Source of the DNA: Dreissena polymorpha
Taxonomy: Eukaryota > Mollusca > Bivalvia > Myida > Dreissenidae
DNA: 64,000 bases
Reading direction: 5' to 3'
Assembly (NCBI RefSeq): GCF_020536995.1
Contig: NC_068366.1
Location: 22,939,854 to 23,003,853 of the forward strand
Position 1 is the first letter of the stretch. Each line of letters opens with the position of its first letter. Below the pieces are notes generated by a model that saw only the letters and a program-made list of their open reading frames with translations, did no database searches and was not told where the DNA came from. Both the position numbers and the translations under genes were made by a program. Shown one piece after another: positions 1 to 11,989 of the stretch.

Positions 1-1337
1 GACTGGAATTCGATGAAGCTTTATGGGAAGCCTAACTACCTTGAGGAGATGTGCTTGTTATTTGTGGGTTCTGGTTAGATGATTAATTTAGAGAGTTATG
101 GCCCTTTGAAATTTTCAAGTTGCTTAACCATCCATCGTATTATTTTGTCCAAAGTTTCTTGTTTTATTTTTGAAAGATCGTCTAATAAATGACCACACCC
201 CACATTAAACCCCCCTCTCACTTCCCCCCCCACCCAACCCAAAAAGAGTTTTTTTTTCTTTGAAACATGGTTAAAAAAACCAACAAATATTTATTTACTT
301 TTGAAGGACCGTCCAAACCTCCAACCCAAGCTACTGCTATCAAATTTTAAACTAAATCTTATTAGTTTGTTTTATGTCTTTACAAATGTTCAATAGATTG
401 TGGAAAATATACGTGAACTATTACCTTGACCTTATTGAATAATTTGAACAATTACCCCATGATGGCTTACGTTATACTGTCAAGCACTCAAATAGTCGAG
501 CGCGCTGTCCTCTGACAGCTCTTGTTGTGTCATTTAATCAGTTTGCCAAACTGAATCCTGTGATATCTTGTTAAAAACTGTACACATTTGCTGAAACTTG
601 GTACACTTGTCAATCGGACTTTGGGGATAATGCATAAACTTGTATTATTCATCACATTCCAAAAGTTAGGTAGATACTACTTTTCATAATAGACATGAGT
701 AACATGTATTTAAAATATAAAGTCTTAATTTTGTATAAAGATATGCTGTTTGTCTATCTGTCTATAGTCTTATTTGGCACATACATAATATGAATTATAA
801 AAATAATACTTGAAATTAGTGTATTTCTTTCAGCCACTAAGGTTTGTTCTGTGAGATTTATATATTTTATCTATGATCAAATCATAACCTATGATTAAGA
901 GTGTACATAGGATTATGCATTACTTATGTTTATAATTATATAGTACAATGTTGAGGTAATAAACATAATAATAAACTATATGTAAATGATAGGTTGTAAA
1001 CTTTAATCAAGAATTATTCATAATAGGTCACACAGGTACATTAGGAAACCCTCATCTTTGTCAGACTGAGGTTAGATCTTTGGTGCCATCATGACCTTTT
1101 TATTTATATTCTTTAAAAGAATGTTCGAAAACAGAGTTATTAAATGGAAATGGATATGACATAGCATTTCAAATCTGGTGGGCTGGAACACTTTTTTTTA
1201 AACTTCATGATTTGATTTCCTTTGGAATCGGCTTTCATTCAGATTCCTTGAGTGAACATTCTTTAAACCTAAATTTTAATACCTCATTAGTATGATAATT
1301 TAACCTAACTGCTTTATATCTTAATCCTTTTTTTCAG
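1..1337 (+). other. 5' flank / intron upstream of the Roco gene
   Basis: No convincing coding region is seen. The stretch ends in a strong 3' splice site: a T-rich tract followed by cag at 1335-1337, 13 bases before the ATG of the Roco gene. At least its 3' part is therefore probably intron. The reading frame stays open from the ATG back to the acceptor, so an upstream exon could add N-terminal residues. Bases 186-527 are a repeat fragment, listed separately. The remainder is AT-rich without recognisable motifs. Confidence 0.55.
186..527 (+). repeat. 3'-end fragment of the tandem-repeat MITE also seen at 5780-7145
   Basis: This stretch matches the last third of the full element at 5780-7145 in the same orientation. 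Shared parts are a C-rich block beginning with a cacaccccacat motif, the gaaacatggttaaaaaaa segment, and the terminus aatagtcgagc followed by tgacagctcttgtt. Its left end is missing. It therefore looks like a truncated copy. Confidence 0.7.
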
Positions 1338-1350
1338 GGTAAACTACATT

Positions 1351-4224
1351 ATGGCAGAAAGGAGCAAAACAACTGATGATCCCCCTGATCCCCCTGTTGT
1401 GGGCAATGATGAGGGAATTGATCCTCAAACACTGGAGATTGCTCGCATTTTACGGTCACTGGCTGACGAGATTACAGAGGAAAAAAGTATGCCATTGCTA
1501 AAAGAAATAATCACAAAAATTGCCCATGAGTCAGTCCATGATAGAAATTACAATGTTTTGACAGATTATATGAGGCGCTTTGTCAATGTTCTTGGCTTTA
1601 GTGTACAGTTTTCAGTTAGTAAGACCAAAGAGATCATTAAAATCCTGCTTGTTATCTGGAATCAACAAAATGTCGCTAGGTATGTGATGAAGGAAGTTTA
1701 CAATGAGGATATTGGTGCTGCTGAAAAACCAATTGACCCAGATATGTTGGATAAGATCCCAAATGCTGTGAAACAGTTGGATGACAAAGGCATTAAGCTT
1801 TTTTTTAAAGCATTACAAGATGGAGAGGAAGAAGTTAAGAATATACGCCTGATGGTTGTTGGCATGTTTGGTGTGGGGAAGACTTCACTTGTGAACAATC
1901 TGATTAAAGACTTTAGAGATAAAAACATCACACCGTTAAGCACCGATGGTATCGATCTCCACAGGTGCCAAGTGATGGAAGATGGTGATTGGTGTTTGGA
2001 TAAGGAACACAGGTCACAGAAATATATAAAAAGGTTGGAAAGTGTTTTCGACAAAATGCCAGTGAACACTTATGCAGCAACTGCTTCTATTGATGACACT
2101 GATAGCCTAGATGGTTCACATGTAGAAGACAAAGTAGATGCTTTACCAACTGAAAATCAAATACATACTGAACCAGTGCAAAGGAGGAACAATGTTGAAC
2201 AGCATGAACAAGATTTTGTACAAATGTGCTCACCTTTGGTAGAAAAGATGCAGAATGACACCAACCATAAACCATCAAAGGACATCAAAGTTTCTTTAGA
2301 AAAAACAGAAAAAGAGATCACTGTGTCTGTTTGGGATTTTGCAGGCCAGACACTGTACTATTCAACTCACCAGTTCTTCTTGAATAAAAGGTCAATCTAC
2401 TTAGTGCTGATGGACATGACAAAACCTTTGGATGAAGATTTAAAAGAGTTGGATGGTAGCGGAATTTGGTGTGGTTTAGTTAATGACTGTACGTATTTGA
2501 ATGTATTTAAGTTTTGGTTGAATGCAATCCACATGTGCAGTGGTTATAAGTCAACAACAGGGGAAATAAAACCAACTGTCATCTTAGTTGGAACTCGAAA
2601 AGACAAAATGGAGGGAACTGATAAAGAAAAAGAAAACAAAAAGGATGAATACTTTAATAAAGCACTAAAGTCCTTTGAAAGAGATTCACCAATATTTAAA
2701 CACATTCACAAGAAAACATTCTTAGTGAGCAATCTATCTCCAACTGATCCTGATTTTGTTGAAATGAGAAAGGAAATCAAATGTTTGGCTGAGAAGCAAG
2801 AATACTGGGGAACAGATAAGTATCCAGTTCGATGGATTCATATGGAACATTCTCTGGACAAACTGAGAGATGATGGAGAGCAATTAGTACACATGGATAA
2901 GATTGAAGAAGTAAATCGTTCCAAAAAGCCCCAACTTGTTCTTTCTAAACAAGAATTGTCATTGTTTCTGGAATTACAACACATGCAAGGCAATATCCTT
3001 TATTTCAAAACATCTGAACTGGAGCACCTGGTTGTTCTTGCTCCCCAATGGATCATTGACGCCTTCAAGTGTTTTGTCACACAATTCAATAAAATACAAC
3101 CCCAAGTCCTTAAAGATTGGGAAGACTATGAGAAGCTTGCAATTCTTAAACCACAAGTTATCGATGAAATTATGAACAACAGCCCTCCTCACATAAAAGA
3201 ATACAAAGATGATGTCATTAAGTATATGGAACATCTAAACGTTATGGCAAAGCCAAAAGCAACAGAACTAAACAAATGTGGACACGATGAAACGGATGCC
3301 ATTTTAGGTAACAATGACGAATTGCTTGATTTTCACATTGTTCCTTGTCGACTGAAAAATGCACCGCCTCCCATAGAGACATTCACTTCACCCGATTGCA
3401 AACGATTCAAACGAACCCCAGTTTTAGCGTTTGTTTTTTGCGAAAAGTTTATGCCTCCATCTTTCTTCCATAGGCTTGTTGCTGTATGCATCGGCGCTTG
3501 GCAAATCAAAAAAGAAGGAAACAAAGATCGCATGTACAACGGATTGGCTATTTTTGCCATTCGCCCAACATACACTTTAACCATCTGGTATAACGACTAC
3601 ATCATTTATGCAAGGATAGCATGTTGTACAAAGAAGCTTACATCTGATATTGACACCAATCTTTGTCAAGAAGTTCGACACAAACTTCGTCAGAGTTTGC
3701 AAGATTTTGTTGGCCATTCTGTAGAGACACCACGAACTGGTACAGCATTTGATATGTATATTCAATGTCCATCTATGACAATCTGTGAGCACAATAAAGG
3801 AATGCTGAGAGTGGCACAGTTCAACTACGAGAGTGAATTAGACTGTGATGCATGTAGTGAAAGTCATCCAGTTGAAAGATCAGAGGCTATGCATTATTGG
3901 TTCAAAAACGAACTGGATTTAGCAAACAAATGTGATAGCGATGATTTAAACCAACAAGCTGAAGAAAAACATCTATCAAAAGTTGCCAGACTTATTGGTA
4001 TTAAAGAATGCTGGATGCTTGGCATTGAACTTAAGTTAAGCAATGTGGAGTTGAACCAGATGTATGCTGACCCTGCTTGTATGAACAATAGGTATGAATT
4101 TGTTTTCAAGTACCTTGTTAAATGGAGGAACAGAAAAGGAGAGAAGGCAACGCTTCGAAAACTTAATAGGGCTATAAACGCTGCACGTTTGTATTCTTAT
4201 GTGGAATCTACGCCGGTCTTTTAG
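1351..4224 (+). CDS. Roco-family protein: Roc GTPase + COR + C-terminal death domain
   Basis: A 957-residue uninterrupted coding exon. Residues 165-185 hold a P-loop (G171-MFGV-GKTS). After a long acidic insert come the switch II motif WDFAGQ (328-333), HQFFL, and the G4-like TRKD (415-418), together forming a Roc Ras-like GTPase. Residues ~520-720 look like COR, with the characteristic GNILYF and PQWIIDAF blocks. Residues ~865-950 resemble a death domain (SKVARLIG, then a CW and a basic YLVKWRNR helix). No leucine-rich repeats and no kinase domain are present, unlike LRRK proteins. The N-terminal ~150 residues are helical and unassigned. Such Roc-COR-DD proteins are known as intracellular signalling scaffolds linked to apoptosis or innate immunity, and that role is inferred here. 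The ATG at 1351 follows a splice acceptor at 1337, so upstream coding or UTR exons are possible. Confidence 0.88.
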   Translation: MAERSKTTDDPPDPPVVGNDEGIDPQTLEIARILRSLADEITEEKSMPLLKEIITKIAHESVHDRNYNVLTDYMRRFVNVLGFSVQFSVSKTKEIIKILLVIWNQQNVARYVMKEVYNEDIGAAEKPIDPDMLDKIPNAVKQLDDKGIKLFFKALQDGEEEVKNIRLMVVGMFGVGKTSLVNNLIKDFRDKNITPLSTDGIDLHRCQVMEDGDWCLDKEHRSQKYIKRLESVFDKMPVNTYAATASIDDTDSLDGSHVEDKVDALPTENQIHTEPVQRRNNVEQHEQDFVQMCSPLVEKMQNDTNHKPSKDIKVSLEKTEKEITVSVWDFAGQTLYYSTHQFFLNKRSIYLVLMDMTKPLDEDLKELDGSGIWCGLVNDCTYLNVFKFWLNAIHMCSGYKSTTGEIKPTVILVGTRKDKMEGTDKEKENKKDEYFNKALKSFERDSPIFKHIHKKTFLVSNLSPTDPDFVEMRKEIKCLAEKQEYWGTDKYPVRWIHMEHSLDKLRDDGEQLVHMDKIEEVNRSKKPQLVLSKQELSLFLELQHMQGNILYFKTSELEHLVVLAPQWIIDAFKCFVTQFNKIQPQVLKDWEDYEKLAILKPQVIDEIMNNSPPHIKEYKDDVIKYMEHLNVMAKPKATELNKCGHDETDAILGNNDELLDFHIVPCRLKNAPPPIETFTSPDCKRFKRTPVLAFVFCEKFMPPSFFHRLVAVCIGAWQIKKEGNKDRMYNGLAIFAIRPTYTLTIWYNDYIIYARIACCTKKLTSDIDTNLCQEVRHKLRQSLQDFVGHSVETPRTGTAFDMYIQCPSMTICEHNKGMLRVAQFNYESELDCDACSESHPVERSEAMHYWFKNELDLANKCDSDDLNQQAEEKHLSKVARLIGIKECWMLGIELKLSNVELNQMYADPACMNNRYEFVFKYLVKWRNRKGEKATLRKLNRAINAARLYSYVESTPVF

Positions 4225-4367
4225 AGAGTACTTACGTAATTGATTCTCTCAGAATTTAGCTTTTTGACCTTTTTAATCAACAACTCAAGTAATAATAATA
4301 ATGTCATAATTAAAAAAAGTGTGATTAAAAGGTATAACCATCTATGGTATACACAATTGTATTTTTA

Positions 4368-4635
4368 TGCCCCCGGATCGAATGATCGGGGGTATCTTGT
4401 TTTTGGCCTGTTTGTCTGTGTATCTGTGTGTCTGTCACTAAACTTTACCCTTGGTCATTACTTTTGCATATTGAAGATAGCAACTTGATATTTGGCATGC
4501 ATTTGTATATAATGGAGCTGCAAATTTTGAGTGGTGAAAGTTCAAGGTCATCCTTCAAGGTCAAAGGTCAAATATATAGCTTCAATGCTGCACAATAGGG
4601 GGCATTGTGTTTCTGAAAAACACATCTCTTGTTTT
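4368..4635 (+). repeat. Short non-autonomous element, TGCCCCC...GGGGGCA ends
   Basis: It starts with tgcccccggatcg, which forms a small hairpin with the following cgatcgggggta, then a run of tctg/tgtc. The interior carries several ggtca half-site-like repeats (aaggtcaaaggtcaaat). It ends with tagggggcattgtg and cacatctcttgttt. The opening and closing C/G blocks are inverted. I recognise this type as a common bivalve interspersed repeat. No coding capacity is visible. Confidence 0.65.
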
Positions 4636-4645
4636 CATTTTGTTC

Positions 4646-5055
4646 GATGAATCACAGGGGTTTTTATCTGATTTTGGGGAAAGGGCCTGGCCTTTTTTTA
4701 GGGGAAAAAAATCGCGCAAAATGCCGGATTTGGGGGGAAAAAATCGCGCAAAACGCCGGATTTTGGGGAAAATAAGGAAAGTCTTAAATAATCAATTCAA
4801 CATATTTTGCTGTTTTTAAAACAAAATCAAGGCAACAGATAATTTAATTATGCAATATGTTATATTTTCTACACTGGATCAGATTAACTTATGTATTTAA
4901 AGTTTAAAAAAAAAAAAAAAAAAAAAAAAATTTTTTTTTTTTAAGGGGAAAAAATGAAGTCTGGGGGAAAATTTACCTGCTGAGGGGAAAAAAATCTGAG
5001 GGGAAAGGGCCGATTTTCGGCGGGTCCCAAAGAAGGAAAAAAGCCCTGAATCATG
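4646..5055. repeat. MITE-like element with TGA(A)TCA(C)AGGG inverted ends
   Basis: The left end (gatgaatcacaggggttttt) and the reverse complement of the right end (catgattcagggctttttt) form imperfect terminal inverted repeats. The interior is full of ggggaaaa blocks and has an A-run followed directly by a T-run near 4900-4943. Arms and interior are partly inverted copies of each other. No coding capacity is seen. It sits 10-12 bp after the previous element, so two insertions are adjacent. Confidence 0.6.
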
Positions 5056-5779
5056 TAATCAGTAAATAAATGGAATGAGGTGTCTATGTGTATATGCCTC
5101 CTCGAAGCAAGCTGCATATAACACACACACTGTCAGTCTTTAAGAGTGTCTGGATGATTTGAAATATCTGGACACAAATGTAATACCCGTCTCTCAACCT
5201 CAAAAGCCATGGCCACATTAAGACAAAAAGTCGTGTTTTGCCATAAAATAAATTCCTGTCTTATCCTTAACTTAGCCATATATGGATGTATTTTAAAACA
5301 CATTGTAAGCTACCATAAAACAACGTGTCACACGTAACCACCGTCTCCCAGCTGCGAAGGTCAATGTCACACTTGAAAGTCAAAAGCACAATTCTGCCAT
5401 AAAACAGCTTGTCAATAGTGTGACTTTGTCATTAAACTGTTAATTGCTACATAATGTAAGATGCCACATATGACAATTACCAGGTGTCGTAAATCAAAGG
5501 TCAATTTCTCACTTGGCTGTCAAAAGTTATATTTGGGCATTAAACAGTTCATGTTTGACGTAAGTGTAGTTTTGAGACAAAAATTAAATATTGGGACAAT
5601 TTTGCCCTTTGGACAAAAGATATGTTAACATTTTAAGTTGTTTGTTGGATAGCTCTTATTAATAAAAATACATGTATTTAAGTGTGAATGATGTAGTATA
5701 TTGTAATTTGCAGACTTTGTTCTCATGTAAAGGTATTTAGGTTGGACAGTTTAGAATAGCTTGTTTCCATTTCTATTTT
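5056..5779. other. Gene-free stretch, weak degenerate repeat
   Basis: No credible coding region. From about 5180 to 5560 the text repeats a loose ~60-85 bp pattern built on 'gtcac', 'ccataaaac' and 'aggtcaat', suggesting a decayed tandem repeat. Nothing else is recognised. Confidence 0.4.
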
Positions 5780-7145
5780 AGCTCGACTATTATATATGAA
5801 ATTTACATGGAGCTATCCTACTCTCCCAAGTGTCGGCCTGAGCGTGAGTGTTGGAATGTTAAAGTGTGCGTACCACCTCAAATCTTTTCTATGTCCCTTG
5901 ACATATTGCTTTCATATTTTGCATACTTCTTTACCAACATGACCCCGATCTATAAACAAGAGCAGACAACTGTATCAAGCATTTTGTATGAATAATGGAC
6001 ATTTTTCCACTTAAAATATGCATATTATTGATAAATTTATGTTAAAGTTTGCGTACCACCTCAAATAAATATTTTCTATGTCCCTTGACATATTGCTTTC
6101 ATGTTTTGCTTACTTTTTTACCAACATGACCTTAATCTATAAACAAGATAAGACAACTGTATCAAGCATTTTGTAAGAATTATGTTCCCTTTTTAAACTT
6201 AGAAAATTGATAATTTGGTTAAGTTTTGTGTTTAGGTCCACTTTATTCCTCAAGTATCAAAGCTATTGCTTTCATACTTGCAACACGTACTAACTATAAT
6301 AAGGGGACTGTGCAGGCAAAGTAATGTAACTCTGACTGGCATTTTGACATAATTATGGCCCCTTTTATATTAAGAAAATTGAAAATTTGATTAAGTTTTC
6401 TGTTTTAGTCCATTTAACTCCTAAAGTATAGCTATTGCTTTCAGAATTGGAACACTCGCTAACTATCATAAGGGAACTGTACAGGAAAAAATGAATAACT
6501 CTGGTTGGCATTTTGACGGAACGATGGCCCTTTTTTGACTTAGTAACTTTGAATATTTTGTTAAATTTTGTGTTTATATCCATTTTACTTCTTAAGTATA
6601 AAGGCTATTGCTTTCAAACTGATAATACTTTCTTATAATCATGAGGGTACTGTACCTGGCAAGTTGACTTTGACCTTGACCTTTGAATAACCTTGACTAT
6701 CTTGGTCAAATTATTAAATTTTGCTAAAATTGCTAAAATTGCCATAACTTCTTTATTAATGATCAGATTTGATTCATACTTTGACAAAACAACACTTACC
6801 TGACTTATCACAATGGACTCCACCCAAAGCATCACCCACTCCCCACCCCAGAATCCCCCCCCAAATTAATGATCACACCCCACATGATACCCCCCTCGCA
6901 CCCCCCACCCCACCCCCACCTTAACAGAAAAGAAAAAAAAGAAACATGGTTAAAAAAAACAACAAATATTTATTTTGATTATTTTATTTTAAATATCAAT
7001 ATGTTTCAATTATTGTTCTCTTTCAGTTAGAATATGACTTTGTTACCTTGACCTTATTGAATATGAACAATTTCCCCATGATAGCTTACATAATACTGTC
7101 AAGCACTTTGAATAGTCGAGCGTGCTGTCTTCTGACAGCTCTTGT
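5780..7145 (+). repeat. 1.37-kb non-autonomous DNA element with GCTCGACTATT ends and internal tandem repeats
   Basis: The left end is agctcgactatt and the right end is aatagtcgagcgtgc followed by tgacagctcttgtt, so gctcgactatt / aatagtcgagc are inverted termini. The interior contains diverged tandem units: 'gcgtaccacctcaaat' recurs at ~5870 and ~6050, and 'aagctattgctttcatac'-like units recur at ~6260, ~6430 and ~6605. A C-rich block lies at 6835-6925. This is a known type of bivalve interspersed repeat. No transposase is encoded. Confidence 0.75.
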
Positions 7146-8426
7146 TTATATAGTTATACTGCAATTGGTATGAAGAAAAAGGTTTGCATATTACAGCAAG
7201 TAATTGTTTATATATTTCTTTTTAAATCGCGCCAGCTGTATTACTTTTTAAACAAACTTATAGTGTTATGTGTAAAATATGAAAGTGTTTCCTTTAATAT
7301 GTAATTTGAAAACAGGAAACATTATTATTTAATTAAATTTTTAATTGTAAATATGTACATTTATGAATACTGGATTTATTGTGGAATAAAATGGCACCAC
7401 TTTTGGTTACACATTAGGGTTTCGAAATTGTTTCTGCCGATGTCCAACAGTTCTCATCCTGTCTTTTCTTCCGTTTGGTTTTATGTTTTTCATTTATTTA
7501 TATTATTTAATACATCTGAGATGTAAATCTTAACTTGGGAAATATATATTTAATACTTATCTGTACTTCCAAAAAACGATACTGTGGACATCATCACTAT
7601 GAAGTTATTGCTTAATGTAAATTAATCCTATTTCGTCATTTTGTGGAGCCAAATCCATAGATTAAAGCGGTATTCGTTTGAGATCATACAAGTAGATAGA
7701 TCTCAAAACACATTTAAAGAATGTGTTTTCAGTATTCACAATTATTCAATGATTGTGTTGTGTTAATTGTGAAAACACACATTTTTGTTGCAACAACTTT
7801 TGGTTTTGGCTCTCGAGAACAAAATAGATACGTTTATTTTAGGAAAACTTTAAACACTGAAGCCATATATCGAGACCTGGTAATGAATTGCATAGCGTGG
7901 ATTGGGGTCAACGTTAAAAAAGTTCAGACCAATAAGTCCATACCTATTGCTACAGACTCCTTATATCGGGGTTTCTTTGGAATTACATGTAAGGTGGATT
8001 GGGTTGAAGTCATGGTAAATGTTCCAAATTTATTTTTTTAGTTTCTGACAAAGACTAGATTAAAGCATCTGTATGATGTAACTTAATACAAACATGCATT
8101 TTATCTAGACTTCGGAAATGCATATGATTTGGTTTGGGTAAAATAACAGGTACTAAATTAAAAAAACACTTACTAATTAATGAATCGAGCTAGTGTTATG
8201 ACACTTATCGACATGAAATTGCACCCAGGCTTAGTTTTGTCAATTCGATCTCCACTTAGTGGATGGAAACACAAAGTTGACCTACCTTACCAGATTAAGC
8301 TAACCCACATTTGTCTTGCACCATTACCACATGCTTTCATTCAGGGAACGTTGCCTTTCCTCAGTCCTGTTCAAATATATAATTTTGTATTATACAGGCA
8401 ACTTCTATATTCACAGCATATTTATT
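7146..8426. other. Gene-free stretch
   Basis: AT-rich. A plus-strand reading frame of 106 codons at 7721-8041 has no recognisable motif and no supporting splice or promoter context, and I do not call it a gene. Nothing else stands out. Confidence 0.5.
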
Positions 8427-9450
8427 ATCCCCACGCTTTTTTATAAGCGTGGGGATATTGTGGTTATCTCTGCCGTCTGTCCGTCCGTCCTGGCCACTGT
8501 CTCCTCCTACACTATTAACACTAGAACCTTGAAATTTACACACATGGTAGCTATGAGCATATGTGCGATCCTGCACTATTTGTAATTTTGATCTGACCCC
8601 TGGGTCAAAAGTTATGGGGGTTGGGGTGGGGCCGCGTCAGAGATTTTCACTCATTTTTTTTAGGTTATTTTACATTAACTTCTTCATTTCTACACCAATT
8701 TACTTCAAATTGATACTGAACCTCTCTTATGACAATACGGTCGATCTCAACTGTGCATGGCCCCATTACCAACCCTGGGGCGCCCCACCCACATAAACCA
8801 CACCCACCCAAAATTGCCTTTTACTATAACTTCTTCATTTCTACACCGATTCACTTCTAATTGATACTGAATTTCTCTTATGACAATACGGTCAATCTCA
8901 ACTATGCATGGCCCCATTACCAACCCTGGGGCGCCTCGCCCACATAGGCCACACCCACCCAAAATTGCCTTTTACTATAACTTCCTCATTTCTACACCTA
9001 TTCACTTCTAATTGATACTGAACCTCTCTTATGACAATACGATCAATCTCAACTATGCATGGCCCCATTACCAACCCTGGGGCGCCCCGCCCACATAGGC
9101 CACACCTACCCAAAATTGCCTTTTACTATAACTTCTTCATTTCTACACCGATTCACTTCTATTTAATACTGAACTTCTCTTATGACAATATGGTCAATCT
9201 CAACTATGCATGGCTCCATTAACAACCTTGGGGCGCCCCGCCCACATAGGCCACACCCACCCAAAATTGCCTTTTACTATAACTTCTTCATTTCTACACC
9301 GATTCACTTCTAATTGATACTGAACTTCTCTTATGACAATACGGTCAATCTCAACTATGCGTGGTCCCATTACCAACCCTGGGGCGCCCCTGGGTCAAAC
9401 ATACGGTGTGGGGATACGCGTCAGCTTCTGCCGCGCCATTTCTAGTTTAT
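8427..9450 (+). repeat. MITE with ATCCCCACGC ends and ~151-bp internal tandem repeats
   Basis: It opens with atccccacgc, which forms a hairpin with the following gcgtggggat. It closes with gtgtggggatacgcgtc. The interior has a gtctgtccgtccgtcc tract and then about 4.5 copies of a ~151-bp unit. The block 'aacttcttcatttctacacc' or close variants recurs at roughly 8678, 8829, 8980, 9131 and 9282. Each unit ends in ccaaccctggggcgcc. Apparent reading frames on both strands simply follow the repeat period. No protein is supported. Confidence 0.8.
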
Positions 9451-9464
9451 AGTGTTTTTATTGC

Positions 9465-9885
9465 TAAATAATATATAGAGAATATTTGTAAAATTTGTTG
9501 GAATATCGATTGAATTAACAAGCGATCATAGAAAATAATATTTTCACGAGTGGAGCAGCCACGATTGAATATATATTTTGTCTATGATCACGAGTGAATA
9601 TATATTTTGTCTATGATCACGAATGAATTAAATTCGCTACTTCACTGAATCCAACAAATTTTCTTTTAATTTTGTGCTTTTGTCAGCTTGTATTTACATT
9701 GTTAAAAGATTTAACGGGAGAAATTTGCTTCAATAATGACGTCATTATGTTAAAAATCGAGTCATTTCACAGTGAATCAGTGAAAATTATTGATATTTTC
9801 ATTTTCACTGTTTGAAACAGTGGATGATCAGTTTTAATGCACTAATATTTGTCTATAAACAACTGGAAAGCATTAAATGAAAAGT
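9465..9885 (+). repeat. Foldback-type element, diverged copy of the family at 50481-50810
   Basis: It begins with a palindromic head (tgttggaatatcgatt...gaatccaaca) enclosing repeats of 'tgtctatgatcac'. A tail follows that matches the copy at 50.5 kb segment by segment: ttttctttt, cattgttaaa, taatgacg, catttcacagt, cactgtttgaaacagtg, and the closing tctataaac..ggaaagcat. The head has an extra ~35-bp duplication (aatatatattttgtctatgatcacg occurs twice). Non-coding. Confidence 0.7.
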
Positions 9886-10301
9886 GTTGTTTGATTGTGG
9901 AATGTAAAGCCAACTTGAAAGCTGAGAGGCATGACAAGTATGTACGTGTAGGTCATTGCTTGCTGTTGTCTTCTAGATTGTGTAGCTTAATAATGACATT
10001 ATCAATTGTTTGTTTTAATGTGTTTGCACCATTCTATGTGCGTGTAATGCTTATTGTATATAATCCACATTGAAACAAATGTAGTATTATGATTGGTAGT
10101 AACATTTATTGTGCACGTACCCTTCTATTATAGTTAAGTCTCTGTGACATAATCAAATTTGCACCATTAGTTTGTGTTTAATGATGAAGATTGGTATTTG
10201 TAAATTTAAAGCTTTTTATATATCCATGTTATAACATGTATTTGGTTGAAGCTATGATAATACGTACATGATTTTTAAAGGAGGGCTTAAGAGATTATTT
10301 G
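9886..10301. other. Gene-free stretch between elements
   Basis: AT-rich sequence between two repeat elements. I see no gene, repeat or regulatory motif that I can support. Confidence 0.45.
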
Positions 10302-11840
10302 TATGCCCCCGAAGGTGGGCATTTAGTGATCGCACTGTCCATCTGTCTGTCTGTCTGTCACACTTTTTTTTGAAAAAATGCTCAGAACTTCTATGTCGCT
10401 TCAGATGTAACCTTCATATTTGGTATGCATGTGTACATGTATATGGACAAGGCCTTTTCGTATGCACACAAATTTTGACCCATTTGACCTTGAACTTAGG
10501 GTCCGCGTTTAGGTTTCAAAATCTGCGTTTAGGTTTCGAAAAATGCTCATAACTTCTATGTCGCTTCAGATGTAACCTTCGTATTTGGTATGCATGTGTA
10601 TATGGACAATGCCTTTCCATACGCACACAAATGTTGACCCCTTTGACCTTGAACTTAGGGTCCCCGTTTAGGTTTCAAAATCTGCGTTTAGGTTTCGAAA
10701 AATGCTCATAACTTCTATGTCGCTTCGGATGTAACCTTCATATTTGGTATGCATGTGTATATGGACAAGGCCTTTCCATACACACACAAATTTTTACCCC
10801 TTTCACCTTGACCTTTAACTTACGGTCCCGAATTAGGTTTTGAAATCTGCGTTTAGGTTTCGAAAAATGCTCAGAACTTCTATGCCGCTTCAGATGTAAC
10901 CTTCATATTTGGTATGCATGTGTATATGGACAATGCCTTTCCATACGCACACAAATGTTGACCCATTTGACCTTGAACTTAGAGTCCGCGTTTAGGTTTC
11001 AAAATCCGCGTTTAGGTTTCGAAAAATGCTCATAACTTCTATGTTGCTTCAGATGTAACCTTCATATTTGGTATGCATGTGTATATGGACAATGCCTTTC
11101 CATACGCACACAAATGTTGACCCCTTTGACCTTGAACTTAGGGTCCGCGTTTAGGTTTCAAAATCTGCGTTTAGGTTTCGAAAAATGCTCATAACTTCTA
11201 TGTTGCTTCGGATGTAACCTTCATATTTGTTATGCATGTGTATATGGACAAGGCCTTTCCATACACACACAAATTGTTACCCCTTTCACCTTGACCTTTA
11301 ACTTAGGGTCCCGAATTAGGTTTTGAAATCTGCGTTTAGGTTTCGAAAAATGCTCATAACTTCTATGTCGCTTCAGATGTAACCTTTATACTTGGTTTGC
11401 ATGTGTATATGGACAAGGCCTTTTCATACCCACACAAATTTTGACCCCTTTGACCTTGAACATACTGCTGTGTTTAGGTTTCGAAATCTGCGTTAAGGTT
11501 TGAGTTGTAACCTTTTTATTTGGTTTGCATGTGTATCTGCCCAAGACCTTTCAATAACCAAAAACATTTTGACCCTGTGACCTTAACCCTTGTGCCTGTG
11601 TTAAGGTTTTGAAAAATGCTAATATAACTCTTTGTCTCTTGAAGTATAACCTTCACATTTGGTATGCATGTGTATATGGAAAAGACCTTTCCAGACACAC
11701 AAAAATCTTGACTACTGTGGCCATGACCTTAAAGTTAGGGTCGGCATTTAGGTTACGAAAATTTGTTCTGTTATTTAGCTGTCTTACATGACTATCAAAT
11801 CGTTTTTCGGTGGCATGTCTTTCTATGGAGACAGCTCTTG
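10302..11840 (+). repeat. MITE with ATGCCCCCGAAGG start and a 3-monomer higher-order tandem repeat
   Basis: It starts with tatgcccccgaaggtgggcat and a (tctg)n tract and ends with ggtggcatgtctttctatgg plus gacagctcttgtt. The interior is a tandem array. The block 'tgcgtttaggtttcga' (or a close variant) begins at about 10524, 10683, 10848, 11007, 11166, 11331 and 11489, giving spacings 159, 165, 159, 159, 165, 158. Equivalent monomers are therefore 483 bp apart, a higher-order repeat of three monomers present twice. The 165-bp monomer uniquely carries 'gacctttaact' and 'ccgaattaggttttg'. Non-coding. Confidence 0.8.
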
Positions 11841-11989
11841 TTATTTGATTCATGCATATGTTTTAATTCCAATTTTGTAAATGTATGTACATTGAACTAT
11901 GATGCATATTTTATCCAAGCCGGAATATGAAGTGCTTAAGGTGAACAATTGCGAAAGGTCTTTGTGTGGAGTCCGTAATCGTGCTGTGT

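Noticed and set aside
7721-8041. 106-codon plus-strand gene
   Set aside because: No domain, no splice or promoter context, and it lies within a repeat-rich gene-free region.
8747-9222. Repeated 71-codon frames resembling a small gene family
   Set aside because: They follow the 151-bp tandem repeat of a MITE and have no start, splice or domain evidence.
10302-11840. CRISPR-like array
   Set aside because: Units are contiguous 159-165 bp monomers without spacers, in a eukaryotic element.
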